Positions 25,514 to 35,461 are shown, numbered from the stretch's first letter. The stretch is DNA of 64,000 nt from Sphingobacterium allocomposti (GCF_008124885.1 NZ_VNHX01000005.1:1-64000), one strand, 5' to 3'. Translations and numbers: made by a program. The notes: generated from the sequence alone by a model not told the origin.

Positions 25514-27520
25514 ATGAAAAAATTTCTTGCTATGGCAGCCATTGTGGCTGCATCAGGAGGATACCTATTCGCCCAGGAACATCAAGCAATTAACTTGTCC
25601 TATATGGACAAAACTGTACGTCCACAAGATGATTTTTATAACTATGTCAACGGGAACTGGATGAAAACCGTCGAAATACCATCAGATAAGGCTCGCTGGG
25701 GATCTTTCGACGAGCTGCGGGAACACACCGACGTTGCTGTACTCAAGATTCTGAAAGAATCGTTAGGACAAACCTTCGAAAAGGGAACGGACGGCCAAAA
25801 AATTGCCGATTTGTATAAATCATATGTTGGCTTTGAGTCTCGTAACAAGCTAGGTATAACACCTATAAAGCCATACCTAGATAAAATAGACGCCATTAAA
25901 AACTTTGATGACCTCTATAATTATTTATTGGAGGTAGGCCCTGAAGGCGGAAACCCTTTCTTTGGTGCCTATGTGTACGCCCATATGAAAAACAGCGACG
26001 TAAACGCGGTGTACCTAGGCGGCGGAAGTCTTGGTCTAGGCCGGTCTTACTACCAGAAGGTTGACGACAAAAACACAGAGACGCTAGGACAATATGCTAC
26101 ATTCGTTTCTTCACTTTATAGCAAGGTCGACCAACGTACAAAAGATCTTAAAGGACCTAAAATCGTCGCGTTCGAAAAGGAAATTGCATCTTACCTAAAG
26201 ACAATCGAAGAATCGCGCGATGCGCAGAAGCGTTACAACCCCGTGGCGGTAGCCGACCTCGGAAAAATGGTTAAAAACATCGACGTTGCGAAATACATCA
26301 AACAGCTGGGTTTTACAGCGGATACAGTTATCATCGGCGAGCTAAAATATTATCAAAACCTTGACAAGATCTTATCGCCTTCGAACCTGCCGCAAATCAA
26401 AGAATACCTGAAGTTTAACGTTATGAACGATGCAACAGGGTATCTTACTAAAGAATTGGATGAACTTTCATTCGACTTCTACGGACGAAAACTACGTGGA
26501 CAGAAAGAACAACGCGACCTCGAGAAACGCGGACTGGAGTTTGTAAACGGCTCAGCAGGCGAGCTTTTAGGCAAGCTGTACGTGAAGGAGAACTTTCCTC
26601 CCGAAGCGAAGGCGGCATGTGAAGAAATGGTGCAGTACCTGATCAAATCCTTCAACATGCATATACAGAACCTTGATTGGATGTCTGACGCAACGAAGGC
26701 CAAAGCTTTGGAAAAACTGTCCAAGTTTAAAGTAAAGATAGGCTACCCTGACAAGTGGAAAGACTATTCTAAGCTGGCGGTGGGCAGCTCGCTATTTGAA
26801 AATGTCCGCAGTATTAGCCGTTGGGCATTTGAACAAAACCTGGCGAAACAGGGCAAACCTGTGGACAAGTCTGAATGGGGCATGACGCCACAGACCGTCA
26901 ACGCCTACTACAGCCCATTGTTTAATGAGATCGTCTTCCCCGCAGCTATTTTGCAAGTACCATTTTATGACTATAAAGCTGACGCTGCCGTGAACTTCGG
27001 TGGTATCGGGGCGGTCATTGGCCATGAACTATCTCACGGATTTGATGATTCCGGCTCGCAGTACGATGGAAATGGAAACCTAAACAACTGGTGGACACCC
27101 GAAGACAAGGAGAAATTTGACGCAGCTGCAAATGCTTTAGTCGCACAGTTCGAATCGTACGAACCTGTCCCCGGTGTATTCGTAAATGGCCGCTTCACAT
27201 TAGGAGAAAATATCGGCGACCTTGGTGGCTCTTCCGTTGCATTCGATGCATTAAAGATGTACCTAAAAGACAAAGGAAATCCCGGCTTGATCGACGGTTT
27301 TACTCCAGAACAACGCTTTTTCCTTTCATGGGCGACAATCTGGAGGACAAAAACTACGGATGAATTCGTGGTAAACCAAGTGAAGACTGATCCCCACTCG
27401 CCTGCTCAGTACCGCGCCTTTGCTCCAATCATCAACTTGGATGCCTTCCATGAAGCCTTTGATACAAAACCTGGCGACAGGATGTATAAAGCAAAAGAAG
27501 AACGTATCAAGATATGGTAA
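25514..27520 (+). CDS. pepO: M13 family zinc metallopeptidase (neprilysin/PepO-like)
   Basis: Secreted zinc endopeptidase of 668 aa. The signal peptide MKKFLAMAAIVAASGGYLFAQ is followed by YMDKTVRPQDDFYNYVNGNWMK, the classic M13 N-terminus. NAYYSPLFNEIVFPAAILQ precedes the catalytic VIGHELSHGFDDSGSQYDGNG (His504, Glu505, His508), and LGENIGDLGG supplies the third zinc ligand Glu. The end RMYKAKEERIKIW has the terminal Trp common to the family. It probably trims peptides in the periplasm. It is monocistronic, with a shared terminator at 27585-27614. Confidence 0.96.
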   Translation: MKKFLAMAAIVAASGGYLFAQEHQAINLSYMDKTVRPQDDFYNYVNGNWMKTVEIPSDKARWGSFDELREHTDVAVLKILKESLGQTFEKGTDGQKIADLYKSYVGFESRNKLGITPIKPYLDKIDAIKNFDDLYNYLLEVGPEGGNPFFGAYVYAHMKNSDVNAVYLGGGSLGLGRSYYQKVDDKNTETLGQYATFVSSLYSKVDQRTKDLKGPKIVAFEKEIASYLKTIEESRDAQKRYNPVAVADLGKMVKNIDVAKYIKQLGFTADTVIIGELKYYQNLDKILSPSNLPQIKEYLKFNVMNDATGYLTKELDELSFDFYGRKLRGQKEQRDLEKRGLEFVNGSAGELLGKLYVKENFPPEAKAACEEMVQYLIKSFNMHIQNLDWMSDATKAKALEKLSKFKVKIGYPDKWKDYSKLAVGSSLFENVRSISRWAFEQNLAKQGKPVDKSEWGMTPQTVNAYYSPLFNEIVFPAAILQVPFYDYKADAAVNFGGIGAVIGHELSHGFDDSGSQYDGNGNLNNWWTPEDKEKFDAAANALVAQFESYEPVPGVFVNGRFTLGENIGDLGGSSVAFDALKMYLKDKGNPGLIDGFTPEQRFFLSWATIWRTKTTDEFVVNQVKTDPHSPAQYRAFAPIINLDAFHEAFDTKPGDRMYKAKEERIKIW

Positions 27521-27584
27521 GTCAGTCAAGGTCCTACACGCGGACCTTTCCGCCCATCATCATGGAAAAACACCAATAAAAAAG

Positions 27585-27614
27585 AAAGAGGTTGTCCAAA
27601 AAGACAACCTCTTT
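27585..27614. terminator. bidirectional terminator between pepO and the DoxX gene
   Basis: A perfect 12-bp stem, AAAGAGGTTGTC with GACAACCTCTTT around a 6-nt loop. T-rich or A-rich flanks on both sides suit the two convergent genes. Confidence 0.85.
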
Positions 27615-27624
27615 TCGTTAGATA

Positions 27625-28071
27625 TCAGATATCGCGTGCATATCCAGGCTTATTCATCATATTGTCGAGTGAATATCTACCTGAACCTGCCACAAGAAAT
27701 ACAAACAACAGAATCAATACAATAAGGGATAGCCACAACTCCGAGTTTAGAAAGCCGAAGCCATTCGTGATATTGATGAAGAAAACAGCACCGATCAAAA
27801 TCGGAATCTGAAAAATTACCGCCGGCCGGGTCTGGAAACCAAGTATGATAAACAGTCCGCCAACAATATGGGCGAAAACAACATAGTGCACTGCCGACCA
27901 GATTGACAATTGGAAGTGCGTCTGTCGAACAAGTTCGGCTACCGCTTCCCGATCGCCGACAAAACTCACTCCTTTTGCAAAAATAATAATACCAAGCACG
28001 ATACGTACGATGTCAAGCCACCGTGGATGATGGGTGTCGCCCCAACGTTCAATTTTTTGGACCAGGTTCAT
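27625..28071 (-). CDS. DoxX family membrane protein
   Basis: Four-helix integral membrane protein of 148 aa in the DoxX family. WLDIVRIVLGIIIFAKGVSF, YVVFAHIVGGLFIILGFQTRPAVIFQIPILIGAVFF and LSLIVLILLFVFLVAGSGRYSLD are the helices and the family's charged ends. Biochemical role unknown. Its ribosome-binding site is unusual for this genome: the minus strand carries AGAGGAGGT (28075-28083) a few bases before the ATG, a full Shine-Dalgarno, whereas most genes here have none. Confidence 0.88.
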   Translation of the reverse strand: MNLVQKIERWGDTHHPRWLDIVRIVLGIIIFAKGVSFVGDREAVAELVRQTHFQLSIWSAVHYVVFAHIVGGLFIILGFQTRPAVIFQIPILIGAVFFINITNGFGFLNSELWLSLIVLILLFVFLVAGSGRYSLDNMMNKPGYARDI

Positions 28072-28365
28072 ATGACCTCCTCTTTTATTGGTTAACGAAT
28101 ATTTTTATAGCACACCACATGGTACTACGACAGGTTTATAGCCTAACCACAGCAAAAATCGTGCTCCAATACGAAAACCTACCAGACGTATCACATTTCC
28201 GCTCTGTCCCGAACGTGCCAACAACGTTCATGTATGCAGACCATACCCCTCCTGAACCCACTACCGGCGGGCTATATGGAACAATTTCATCATCGATGTG
28301 TCGCGCGCTGGATTCCATTCATTATGTTGTCTTCTACCGGAAATTCTACTCTTCTGATCAAAAAA
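28072..28365. other. 294-base gap upstream of the DoxX gene
   Basis: Holds the strong ribosome-binding site of the DoxX gene at 28075-28083 and otherwise nothing that I can support. Frames on both strands are short and without motif. Confidence 0.5.
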
Positions 28366-28392
28366 AAGCCAGCGCTTCAAGGGCGCTGGCTT
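28366..28392 (-). terminator. terminator of the tetR-RND efflux operon
   Basis: A 10-bp stem, AAGCCAGCGC with GCGCTGGCTT around a 7-nt loop. On the minus strand it is followed by a run of T (complement of 28361-28366). It lies 30 bases after the RND pump stop. Confidence 0.85.
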
Positions 28393-28421
28393 AAACAATG
28401 TATATGCTTGTCTGCTTCTTT

Positions 28422-31400
28422 CTAATGCTTAACCGCCATCTCGTCAACGTAATCCTCGTTTTCCTCGTATTCCGCAACCATCATCTCGGCATAATCTAGT
28501 TTCTTCTTCTTTCCGAATCGTCTACCTAGACTGTCGAAAATAGAGTACACCACCGGTACAACAACCAAGGTAAGGAACAATGAAGACAACAGTCCTCCGA
28601 TGATAACGATCGCCAGACCACGGTTCATATCCGCGCCATCTCCCTGAGCCAGGGCAATAGGCACCATCCCGATAACCATCGCGATGGTTGTCATGAGGAT
28701 GGGACGGAAACGTGCATGGTTAGCCGCAATTAAGGCATCGTAAGTGCTCGCACCCGAATCTTTCTTGTGGTTGGCAAAATCAACTAGCATAATCGCGTTC
28801 TTCGCAACGAGACCGATCAACATGATGATACCCAGGATCGTGAAAATATTTAACGACTGATTAGCGAGTGCCAATGCCAGAAGGGCTCCGATGAACGACA
28901 ACGGAATCGAGAACAGGACAACGAACGGCGTTACAAAGTTGTCATACAATGCAACCATCACGAGGTATACCAAAATGATGGAGGCCAACAAGGCGACCCC
29001 TAAGGTACCGAAACCTTCTTCCTGGTTTTCCATGTTTCCACCCCACTTATAGGATACGCCCGGTTTTAGCTGTACCTTTTCGAATTCAGCCTGCCAATCG
29101 GCAGCTACTGAACCTGCCGGACGACCTACTACCTGTGCCTGCACCGATACGGACGGCGACTTGTCGCGTCGCTCAAGCAATGTCGGACCAGAAGTATACG
29201 AAACGTCGGCAAACTGCTCCAAACGGATCGCCTGTCCTTGTTGATTGATGAACTTCAAATTCTGTACATCACCGATGTTACCGCGTCCGACCTCATCAAA
29301 ACGGATATTGATATCATATTCTGTATCGCCGGCACGGAACTTGGTATCTGTATTTCCCGAGAACGCGGTCTGCATAGTCATACCGACCGTGGATACATCC
29401 AGCCCAAGCGTTGTCATCTTATCACGGTCTACCCTTACGCTGATCTCGGGATTTCCATCTTCCGATGTCAATTTAATTTCGGATGCACCGGAAACCTTCC
29501 GCAGAAGATCGGCAAACGTACGCGCCGTCTCCAACGCGTCCTCTTGCGACGAGCCGATAATTGTCAGCATCAGTGGAGCCTGTTCCGCCCCCATAATTCC
29601 CATGTTGACGGTCTTAACTTTTGCCCCAACCAGCACATTCTCCATTTCGCGGCGTAGTTTAGCAGAATATACCTTTGTAGGCTCTGTCTTATTAAACCCA
29701 TCGGCCAAAATGATATGGATTTCCGACTTGTATTTAGTTCCCGACGCGTTCATCATTCCGTCAGATGCCTGCCCAACCGTGGTGATCATCCGTTGGATCT
29801 CCGGCTTTTTCGACAGATACTCTTCTGCCTTTTGGGTCATAAAGTTTGTTTGTTCCAGGGAAGCATCTTTGTTCATCTCGATCTGCAGATAGAATTCTCC
29901 CTTATCATTTCCCGGGAAGAAGTCGGAACCGATGTACCCCTTACCTACCAATACGAACGAAGCTATCAACAAGATTAAAGAAACCAATAGCGTAAGCACC
30001 TTGTTAAGGCGTCCTTTTAACGACCACTCCAGAATTCCAGAGATCCAACGCGTTAATTTCGTCAGCCCCGCCTCGAATCCGTGAAGGATGCGGCCGAAGA
30101 ATGTGTGCTTATCGATGTGCGACAGCTTCCCTATCCGAGAATATAACCACGGCACTACTGTGAATGACACCAGTAAGGATAGCAATGTGGAAACAACAAC
30201 TGTTACACAGAACTGACGGAGAATATCCGAAACAAGCCCCGACGACAGTGCTATCGGCAAGAACACAACCACGATAACGAGTGTAATAGCCGATACCGTA
30301 AAGCCGATCTCGCGGGCACCGTCATAAGCTGCGCGGACTTTGTTTTTGCCCATCTCCATGTGCCGGTGAATGTTCTCGATAACAACGATTGCGTCATCCA
30401 CCAAGATACCGACCACCAGCGACAGCCCCAGCAGGGACATCAGGTTAAGCGTATAGCCTAAAATATTTAAGAAAATAAACGTCGCAATTAACGACAGCGG
30501 GATCGCTACCACCGCGATAAACGCATCGCGCAAACTATGTAAGAAGAACAACATAATAAAGGCAACCAGCCCGATCGCGATCATCAAATCGTGTACAACG
30601 TTGTCAGCAGCTGTCAACGTATACTCGGTGGTGTCGTTTGCTATCTCCACTTTCACATCCTGCTGCTGATAGTCCTTCTCTACTGTTCCTATCATTTGCC
30701 TTACCAACTCCGACACCTCTACGGCGTTTGCATCAGACTGTTTAAACACCTGTAGCATGATCGTGTTGCGACGATCGATCCGTGAAATCTTTTCGACATC
30801 TTTAATTCCGTCCTGCACGTCGGCAACATCGCTCAGACGAACCATGACGCCGCCCGGTGTCCGGATCGGTAAATTGCGCAGCTCCTCGATGGAAGCAAAT
30901 TTTCCCGACAGACGTAGTGTCGTCTGGTTATCGCGGGTCTTCACGTTTCCTGTAGGAAAATCAAGGTTGGAAGCTGCAATCGTCTGCTGCAGCTGAACGA
31001 TGGACAAACCATAGCCTTCCAGCTTGTCAGGATTCACGCTGACCTGGATTTCACGTTCCTCACCGCCGATCATATCTACTTTCGCAACACCGTTGATACG
31101 CGCAAAAACAGGTTGAATCTTTTGATCAAGTAGATCATATAAATCCTTTTCGGACAGTTTTGAAGTCACCGACAGATTCATGATCGGCACATCGTCGAGG
31201 GAGAACTTCGAGAGAGCCGGTGTCTCCACGTCGTCCGGCAGTTCGTTGACCACAGCATTGATCTTTCGCTGCGCATCCGTCAACAGAAAGTTAACATCCG
31301 CCCCCGTGTTCAACGTAATCATTACGACAGATACCGACTCCATGGACTTCGATTCGATCTTCTTCACGTTCTCCAAACTGGCCACAGCGTCTTCGATAAC

Positions 31401-31595
31401 TTTAGTTACCGAAGTCTCCACCTCAGAAGGTGCCGCCCCCGGATATACGGTCTGTACCGTAATAACGTTGACCTCAAATTTCGGTATCAGCTCATATCCC
31501 ATCTGCGAGTATGAAAAGATACCACCAAGTGTAAGTATAATAAAGAGTACTATAATTATACTTGGTCGTTTTATAGATATTTCTGCAATTTTCAT
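28422..31595 (-). CDS. RND efflux pump, inner-membrane subunit (AcrB/HAE-1 type)
   Basis: Proton-driven trimeric efflux pump of 1057 aa with 12 membrane helices. MKIAEISIKRPSIIIVLFIILTLGG is TM1. TVYPGAAPSEVETSVTKVIEDA, LVVGILVDDAIVVIENIHRHME (the proton-relay Asp pair in TM4), and the C-terminal GIIMLIGLVAKNAIMLVDFAN and HARFRPILMTTIAMVIGMVPIAL are diagnostic. It belongs to the multidrug rather than heavy-metal group by overall look; the substrate range cannot be read. It is the last gene of tetR-tolC-adaptor-pump, with an 18-base gap from the adaptor gene. Confidence 0.95.
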   Translation of the reverse strand: MKIAEISIKRPSIIIVLFIILTLGGIFSYSQMGYELIPKFEVNVITVQTVYPGAAPSEVETSVTKVIEDAVASLENVKKIESKSMESVSVVMITLNTGADVNFLLTDAQRKINAVVNELPDDVETPALSKFSLDDVPIMNLSVTSKLSEKDLYDLLDQKIQPVFARINGVAKVDMIGGEEREIQVSVNPDKLEGYGLSIVQLQQTIAASNLDFPTGNVKTRDNQTTLRLSGKFASIEELRNLPIRTPGGVMVRLSDVADVQDGIKDVEKISRIDRRNTIMLQVFKQSDANAVEVSELVRQMIGTVEKDYQQQDVKVEIANDTTEYTLTAADNVVHDLMIAIGLVAFIMLFFLHSLRDAFIAVVAIPLSLIATFIFLNILGYTLNLMSLLGLSLVVGILVDDAIVVIENIHRHMEMGKNKVRAAYDGAREIGFTVSAITLVIVVVFLPIALSSGLVSDILRQFCVTVVVSTLLSLLVSFTVVPWLYSRIGKLSHIDKHTFFGRILHGFEAGLTKLTRWISGILEWSLKGRLNKVLTLLVSLILLIASFVLVGKGYIGSDFFPGNDKGEFYLQIEMNKDASLEQTNFMTQKAEEYLSKKPEIQRMITTVGQASDGMMNASGTKYKSEIHIILADGFNKTEPTKVYSAKLRREMENVLVGAKVKTVNMGIMGAEQAPLMLTIIGSSQEDALETARTFADLLRKVSGASEIKLTSEDGNPEISVRVDRDKMTTLGLDVSTVGMTMQTAFSGNTDTKFRAGDTEYDINIRFDEVGRGNIGDVQNLKFINQQGQAIRLEQFADVSYTSGPTLLERRDKSPSVSVQAQVVGRPAGSVAADWQAEFEKVQLKPGVSYKWGGNMENQEEGFGTLGVALLASIILVYLVMVALYDNFVTPFVVLFSIPLSFIGALLALALANQSLNIFTILGIIMLIGLVAKNAIMLVDFANHKKDSGASTYDALIAANHARFRPILMTTIAMVIGMVPIALAQGDGADMNRGLAIVIIGGLLSSLFLTLVVVPVVYSIFDSLGRRFGKKKKLDYAEMMVAEYEENEDYVDEMAVKH

Positions 31596-31613
31596 CGACT
31601 AGATTTTCTCTGA

Positions 31614-32672
31614 TTACTTAATGATTTCGATAGGTGTGCCATCTAACAAGTTGATCTGTCCGGAGGTGACCACCTGGGTACCCTGTTCAATACCGGAAAT
31701 GATTTCAATATAGTCTCCGAAGCTTCTTCCGGCAACCACCTGCTTAAGCACAGCTTTTCCATTGTCTACGACAAATACTTGATTTGAGCTCACACTACCG
31801 ACGAACGCAGTACGGGGAACTGTCAGCACATTTACAACCCCCTCGCCTCCGAAGTACGCCGTACCATACATACCGGCTTTTAAATCGTTGTTAGCGTTAT
31901 TCCTTATTTCCAGCTCAACAGGAAAGTTCAGACTGGCATCTGCTTTAGGTGCTATAAACTTGACAACACCGTTGAATTTTTGATCAGGTAAGACGGCCGA
32001 TTCCACGCGGACAGACTGTCCTGTTTTTACCTGTCCGATATTCTTTTCGTCAACATTAACCATCAGCTTCAACGTAGACACGTTTACGATCTCAAACATC
32101 TCCGTACCAGCGTTCACGTATGAGCCCGGCTCTATAGCACGTCTATTAACAACGCCCGCAAAGGAGGCTGTTACGTTCACATCCGAAGCAGAAATCTGTG
32201 CACTTCGTAGGTTATTTTTCGCGTTCTCCAGTTGCAACCTCGCCTGCTCCACCTGTTGTTGAGTTACACCTCCTGTAGCATAGGCATTCTCAAATCTAGC
32301 CAGCTCTGACTTCGCATTATCGTAGACAGCCTGTGCATTGTTCACCGTTACCGTTTGCTTGTCCCCATTAACAATAGCCAATGTTTGACCTGCCCGAACA
32401 AAATCTCCCTCATCTACAAAAACTTTAACCACACGTCCGCCGGCTTCAGCAGCTAGCTTAACCTCTTGTTTAGGCGCAAAAACACCGTTGGCAACATATT
32501 GCGCATTTACTTCCCGGATATCGGCAACATCTGCGCGCACAGCAACTGCCGCATTCTGTACTGCAACCACCGCGGTCTGCTCTTCATTTTTTGCCTTGTT
32601 TTTGTTTAGTATAAACATGATACCAGCCAATGCTGCTGCGATAATAACAACCGCAATAATTCCTCGTTTCAT
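31614..32672 (-). CDS. RND efflux periplasmic adaptor (membrane fusion protein)
   Basis: Periplasmic adaptor linking the RND pump to TolC, 352 aa. It starts with MKRGIIAVVIIAAALAGIMFIL, a single membrane anchor. A biotinyl-lipoyl domain follows, split by a helical hairpin: LAAEAGGRVVKVFVDEGDFVRAGQTLAIV, a coiled-coil hairpin (ANAVYDNAKSELARFE to ARLQLENAKNNLRSAQ), then the returning half ASFAGVVNRRAIEPGSYVNAGTEMFEIV. The barrel domain ends SGQINLLDGTPIEIIK. It is 12 bases from tolC. Confidence 0.94.
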   Translation of the reverse strand: MKRGIIAVVIIAAALAGIMFILNKNKAKNEEQTAVVAVQNAAVAVRADVADIREVNAQYVANGVFAPKQEVKLAAEAGGRVVKVFVDEGDFVRAGQTLAIVNGDKQTVTVNNAQAVYDNAKSELARFENAYATGGVTQQQVEQARLQLENAKNNLRSAQISASDVNVTASFAGVVNRRAIEPGSYVNAGTEMFEIVNVSTLKLMVNVDEKNIGQVKTGQSVRVESAVLPDQKFNGVVKFIAPKADASLNFPVELEIRNNANNDLKAGMYGTAYFGGEGVVNVLTVPRTAFVGSVSSNQVFVVDNGKAVLKQVVAGRSFGDYIEIISGIEQGTQVVTSGQINLLDGTPIEIIK

Positions 32673-32684
32673 ATGATAAGTTAG

Positions 32685-34031
32685 TTATTCGTTTACTAAT
32701 GTTTTTAATTCTCCCTTTGCTTTAATCAATTGAACCTCAGCAATTTTATAGTTCAACAACGACGTGTTGTAGTTGGTCTGCGCATCCGCGTAGGAGTTCT
32801 CCGCATCCAATAGCTCTGTCAATGTTGCTAAACCGTTCCGGTAATTATTCTGTGTGTTCTCCAACACCTCTTTTGCCAGCTGTACATTGGCCTGGCTTGA
32901 GCTGATCGTTAGGAGACTATTCTTGATCTGTGTTTTGGCATTCTCGTTCGCCATGCTTAAAGCTAGTTTCGTATCTTCTAGATCCGCCTTTGCCCGTAAG
33001 ATCTCCACGTTTTTCTGGTTGACTTGTGCCCGCGTTCTTCCTCCATTGAAAATCGGAATGGAAAGATTCAAGCCAAGCCCCGAAAAACCAGACCAATTAA
33101 CGCCAACGTCTTTAGAAAAAATAGGAAACGATTGCCCCATACCCAAATAACCTAAATTACCGGTAAAAGACAAGGTAGGGTAATAATCAGCTATCGTCGC
33201 CTTCTTATCTAACTCTAGCAATTCCGCTTGCTTTTCCAAGAGACGGACTTCCGTACGGTTGTTTAAATTCGATGATTGAGTTTCCAGCACCGAAGCATCT
33301 ATAGCGAACGTTTCTTCTGGCAAAACAATCTCATTAGTGATATCCATACCAATAGCAAATTTTAGCGCATTTTCCTGTATTTCCAACGTGTTCCTGGCCT
33401 GCTGAAGCTGCGTCTTCAAATTGTTCACCTGAACAGTCGTTCTATCCAGATCTATCCGCTTAGCCAGCCCTGCCTCTACCAAGCCTTGAATCACTTGACG
33501 GTTCTTTTCCGTGTTATTTAGGTTTGTTTCAATCGTTTTTTCTTGCAAACGCGATTGGAATACCTGATAATACGCGTTAGCCACTTTTTCGATCAACTGT
33601 TCGTCCGTGAGATCTTTGTTGATCTGATAAAACTCACGTGTTGTACTAGCAGCCTTGAGGCCGGTAAATAACGCCTGATTAAAAATCTGCTGATTCACTG
33701 TCAGTGTCGCATTGGATTGCCACTTTTGTCCAAATGCTACCATTACAGTCGTACCGGGTTGCCCAATGAGATCGCCTGGCAACGCACTTTTTTGTAACAT
33801 CGGATTGTACGTCAATGTACCCGAACCACTCACTTGAGGCAGCGCTCCTGATCGAACTTCATCAACCTGGTATTGCGAGTTTGTTACATCAAGCCTGGCT
33901 TTCTGTGCCTCGACTTTGTTCTCCAACGCGTACCGAATCGCCTGTTGCAGCGTCAAAGTCTCCTGTGCACGAACCTCGTTCATTTGAACGAGTAATCCGG
34001 CCGCTAAAACACTTAAAAATTTGATCTTCAT
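32685..34031 (-). CDS. TolC family outer membrane efflux protein (RND operon)
   Basis: Outer membrane channel of 448 aa. The signal peptide MKIKFLSVLAAGLLVQMNEVRAQ is followed by two TolC repeats: LTLQQAIRYALENKVEAQKARLDVTNSQYQVDEVRSGALPQVSG and, in the second half, LNLSIPIFNGGRTRAQVNQKNVEILRAKADLEDTKL. The end YRNGLATLTELLDAENSYADAQTNYNTSLLNYKIAEVQLIKAKGEL is typical. It is 16 bases after tetR. A second TolC, for a different exporter, is at 55533. Confidence 0.94.
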   Translation of the reverse strand: MKIKFLSVLAAGLLVQMNEVRAQETLTLQQAIRYALENKVEAQKARLDVTNSQYQVDEVRSGALPQVSGSGTLTYNPMLQKSALPGDLIGQPGTTVMVAFGQKWQSNATLTVNQQIFNQALFTGLKAASTTREFYQINKDLTDEQLIEKVANAYYQVFQSRLQEKTIETNLNNTEKNRQVIQGLVEAGLAKRIDLDRTTVQVNNLKTQLQQARNTLEIQENALKFAIGMDITNEIVLPEETFAIDASVLETQSSNLNNRTEVRLLEKQAELLELDKKATIADYYPTLSFTGNLGYLGMGQSFPIFSKDVGVNWSGFSGLGLNLSIPIFNGGRTRAQVNQKNVEILRAKADLEDTKLALSMANENAKTQIKNSLLTISSSQANVQLAKEVLENTQNNYRNGLATLTELLDAENSYADAQTNYNTSLLNYKIAEVQLIKAKGELKTLVNE

Positions 34032-34047
34032 CTTAAAAAAAGATTAT

Positions 34048-34659
34048 CTATAAACTGGTATTTACTATTACTTTATTACTAAATATAAAATTTGTCACAC
34101 GCTTCTGACTTTCCAAAATCTTATCTACGTTGTCGGCGTTAGGCATGCCAGAAAGGACATCCGCCACACTCCGGAGCAGACTCAACCCTTTGACGACCTC
34201 CATATAAGAAGTTGCCGCCTCATCGATATTATCCAACGCTATCTCTCCTCGAGCCACAGCACGCTTAAACAGCTCCTGCATGACCTCCACTTCTTTATAG
34301 TGCATGTGTTCTAAAACCAATCCTACCCCGCGTCCTCTTATCCATTCCACATTCTCGCTAATATGCAGGACGTAATACTCTTTTAAATACGCTGCCCTCA
34401 GTTCCAATAATTGAAATAAAACTGTCAAAAGATCACCATCATACTGATCCAGTATACTGTACTCCTTCGCTACGATATCGTCAGAGATATAAATGAGCAC
34501 GTCCTTAATCAGTGAATTTTTATCCGGATAATAGTAATAGAGGTTTGCCTTCGTGATGTTCAGATCCACCGCAATTTCACTCATTGTCGTTTTGTTAAAA
34601 CCGTAATGGGAAAACCGTTTGAGTGCAATCTGGACAATCTGATCCTTCTTCGTATCCAT
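34048..34659 (-). CDS. TetR/AcrR family transcriptional regulator
   Basis: Predicted repressor of the efflux operon that it heads, 203 aa. The N-terminal helix-turn-helix reads IVQIALKRFSHYGFNKTTMSEIAVDLNITKANLYYYYPDKNSLIKDVL, a strong TetR signature. The C-terminal ligand domain is not assignable. It is the first gene of the operon and is followed by tolC at 16 bases, so it likely regulates its own transcription. A candidate operator overlaps the promoter at 34675-34730. Confidence 0.92.
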   Translation of the reverse strand: MDTKKDQIVQIALKRFSHYGFNKTTMSEIAVDLNITKANLYYYYPDKNSLIKDVLIYISDDIVAKEYSILDQYDGDLLTVLFQLLELRAAYLKEYYVLHISENVEWIRGRGVGLVLEHMHYKEVEVMQELFKRAVARGEIALDNIDEAATSYMEVVKGLSLLRSVADVLSGMPNADNVDKILESQKRVTNFIFSNKVIVNTSL

Positions 34660-34674
34660 TTTTTACCTTTATAC

Positions 34675-34705
34675 TTTTTGACTTTTTTCTAAAAACGTTC
34701 AAAAA
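34675..34705 (-). promoter_or_regulatory. candidate TetR operator
   Basis: TTTTTGA (34675-34681) and TCAAAAA (34699-34705) form an inverted repeat spaced by 17 bases. It covers the -7 element and the start site of the tetR promoter. AT-richness makes chance possible. Confidence 0.35.
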
Positions 34706-34730
34706 TATAAAAAAGCTACATAGGTACAAA
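34700..34730 (-). promoter_or_regulatory. promoter of the tetR-RND efflux operon
   Basis: On the minus strand, TTTG (34727-34730), exactly 19 bases, then TATTTTTG (34700-34707). This is a full match to the Bacteroidota -33/-7 promoter. It predicts a leader of about 35 nt before the ATG at 34659. Confidence 0.8.
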
Positions 34731-34798
34731 GAAACAATTCAATCTGAATTGTAATTTAACCGTAATTTAACACATGATGGCGGTTTGTGACTACATTT

Positions 34799-35461
34799 TC
34801 ATTCTATTCCAAGCTGTTTCTGAAATTTTCGTTTATCGAATTTATATAGGCGTGCTGCCCGATAAGACACGCCTTTCTGAACCTCCTGCAGCTCTTTTAA
34901 AAACCCGGAGTTCGAGATTTTCTTGCGGAAATTCCGCTTATCAAGGGTTTTGCCTAAAATGGCTTCATAGGCTTGCTGAAGCTGCGTCAATGTAAATTTC
35001 TCCGGCAATAGTTCGTACACAGCCGTCGAGTAGTTGATCGAATCTTTTAGCTTGCGTAGCGATTGCTGGATAATTTGATGATGATCGAATGCTAGTTCGG
35101 GCAGCTCATCAATCGCAAACCACTTCGCCTGACGCATGTAGGAAGTAATGGGCTTAATCTTAAACTTCACATCCTCGTATTTTACAATTGTTGAAAAGGC
35201 GACAGTCAAAATCCTCCCCTGTGGGTGACGCTTTACGCCGGCAAATGCGCCAAGCTGCTCCATAAAAATATCCTTAAGCCCTGTGTGCTCATATAAGATC
35301 CTCTTTACGGCGTCCTCCATTTCCTCCCCTTTCTCAACGAAAAAGCCGGGCAATGCCCACCAGTCTTTATAGGGATATTCATTCCGTTCTGTAAGCAATA
35401 CCTGGAGCTTCCCCTCGTTGAAACTGTATATAACACAGTCTATAGTAAAATGAGTCTGCAA
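34799..35461 (-). CDS. NrtR/AraR-type Nudix-related transcriptional regulator
   Basis: Regulator of 220 aa with an N-terminal Nudix-fold domain and a C-terminal winged helix. HFTIDCVIYSFNEGKLQVLLTERNEYPYKDWWALPGFFVEKGEEMEDAVKRILYEHTGL is the Nudix region, but the catalytic box is broken: canonical REUxEE reads RILYEH and the first Gly is Phe. It is therefore likely a ligand sensor rather than a hydrolase. LLPEKFTLTQLQQAYEAILGKTLDKRNFRKKISNSGFL is the DNA-binding part. The start is TTG at 35461. It is divergent from the pfkA operon, and related Bacteroidota proteins control sugar genes. Confidence 0.88.
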   Translation of the reverse strand: MQTHFTIDCVIYSFNEGKLQVLLTERNEYPYKDWWALPGFFVEKGEEMEDAVKRILYEHTGLKDIFMEQLGAFAGVKRHPQGRILTVAFSTIVKYEDVKFKIKPITSYMRQAKWFAIDELPELAFDHHQIIQQSLRKLKDSINYSTAVYELLPEKFTLTQLQQAYEAILGKTLDKRNFRKKISNSGFLKELQEVQKGVSYRAARLYKFDKRKFQKQLGIE

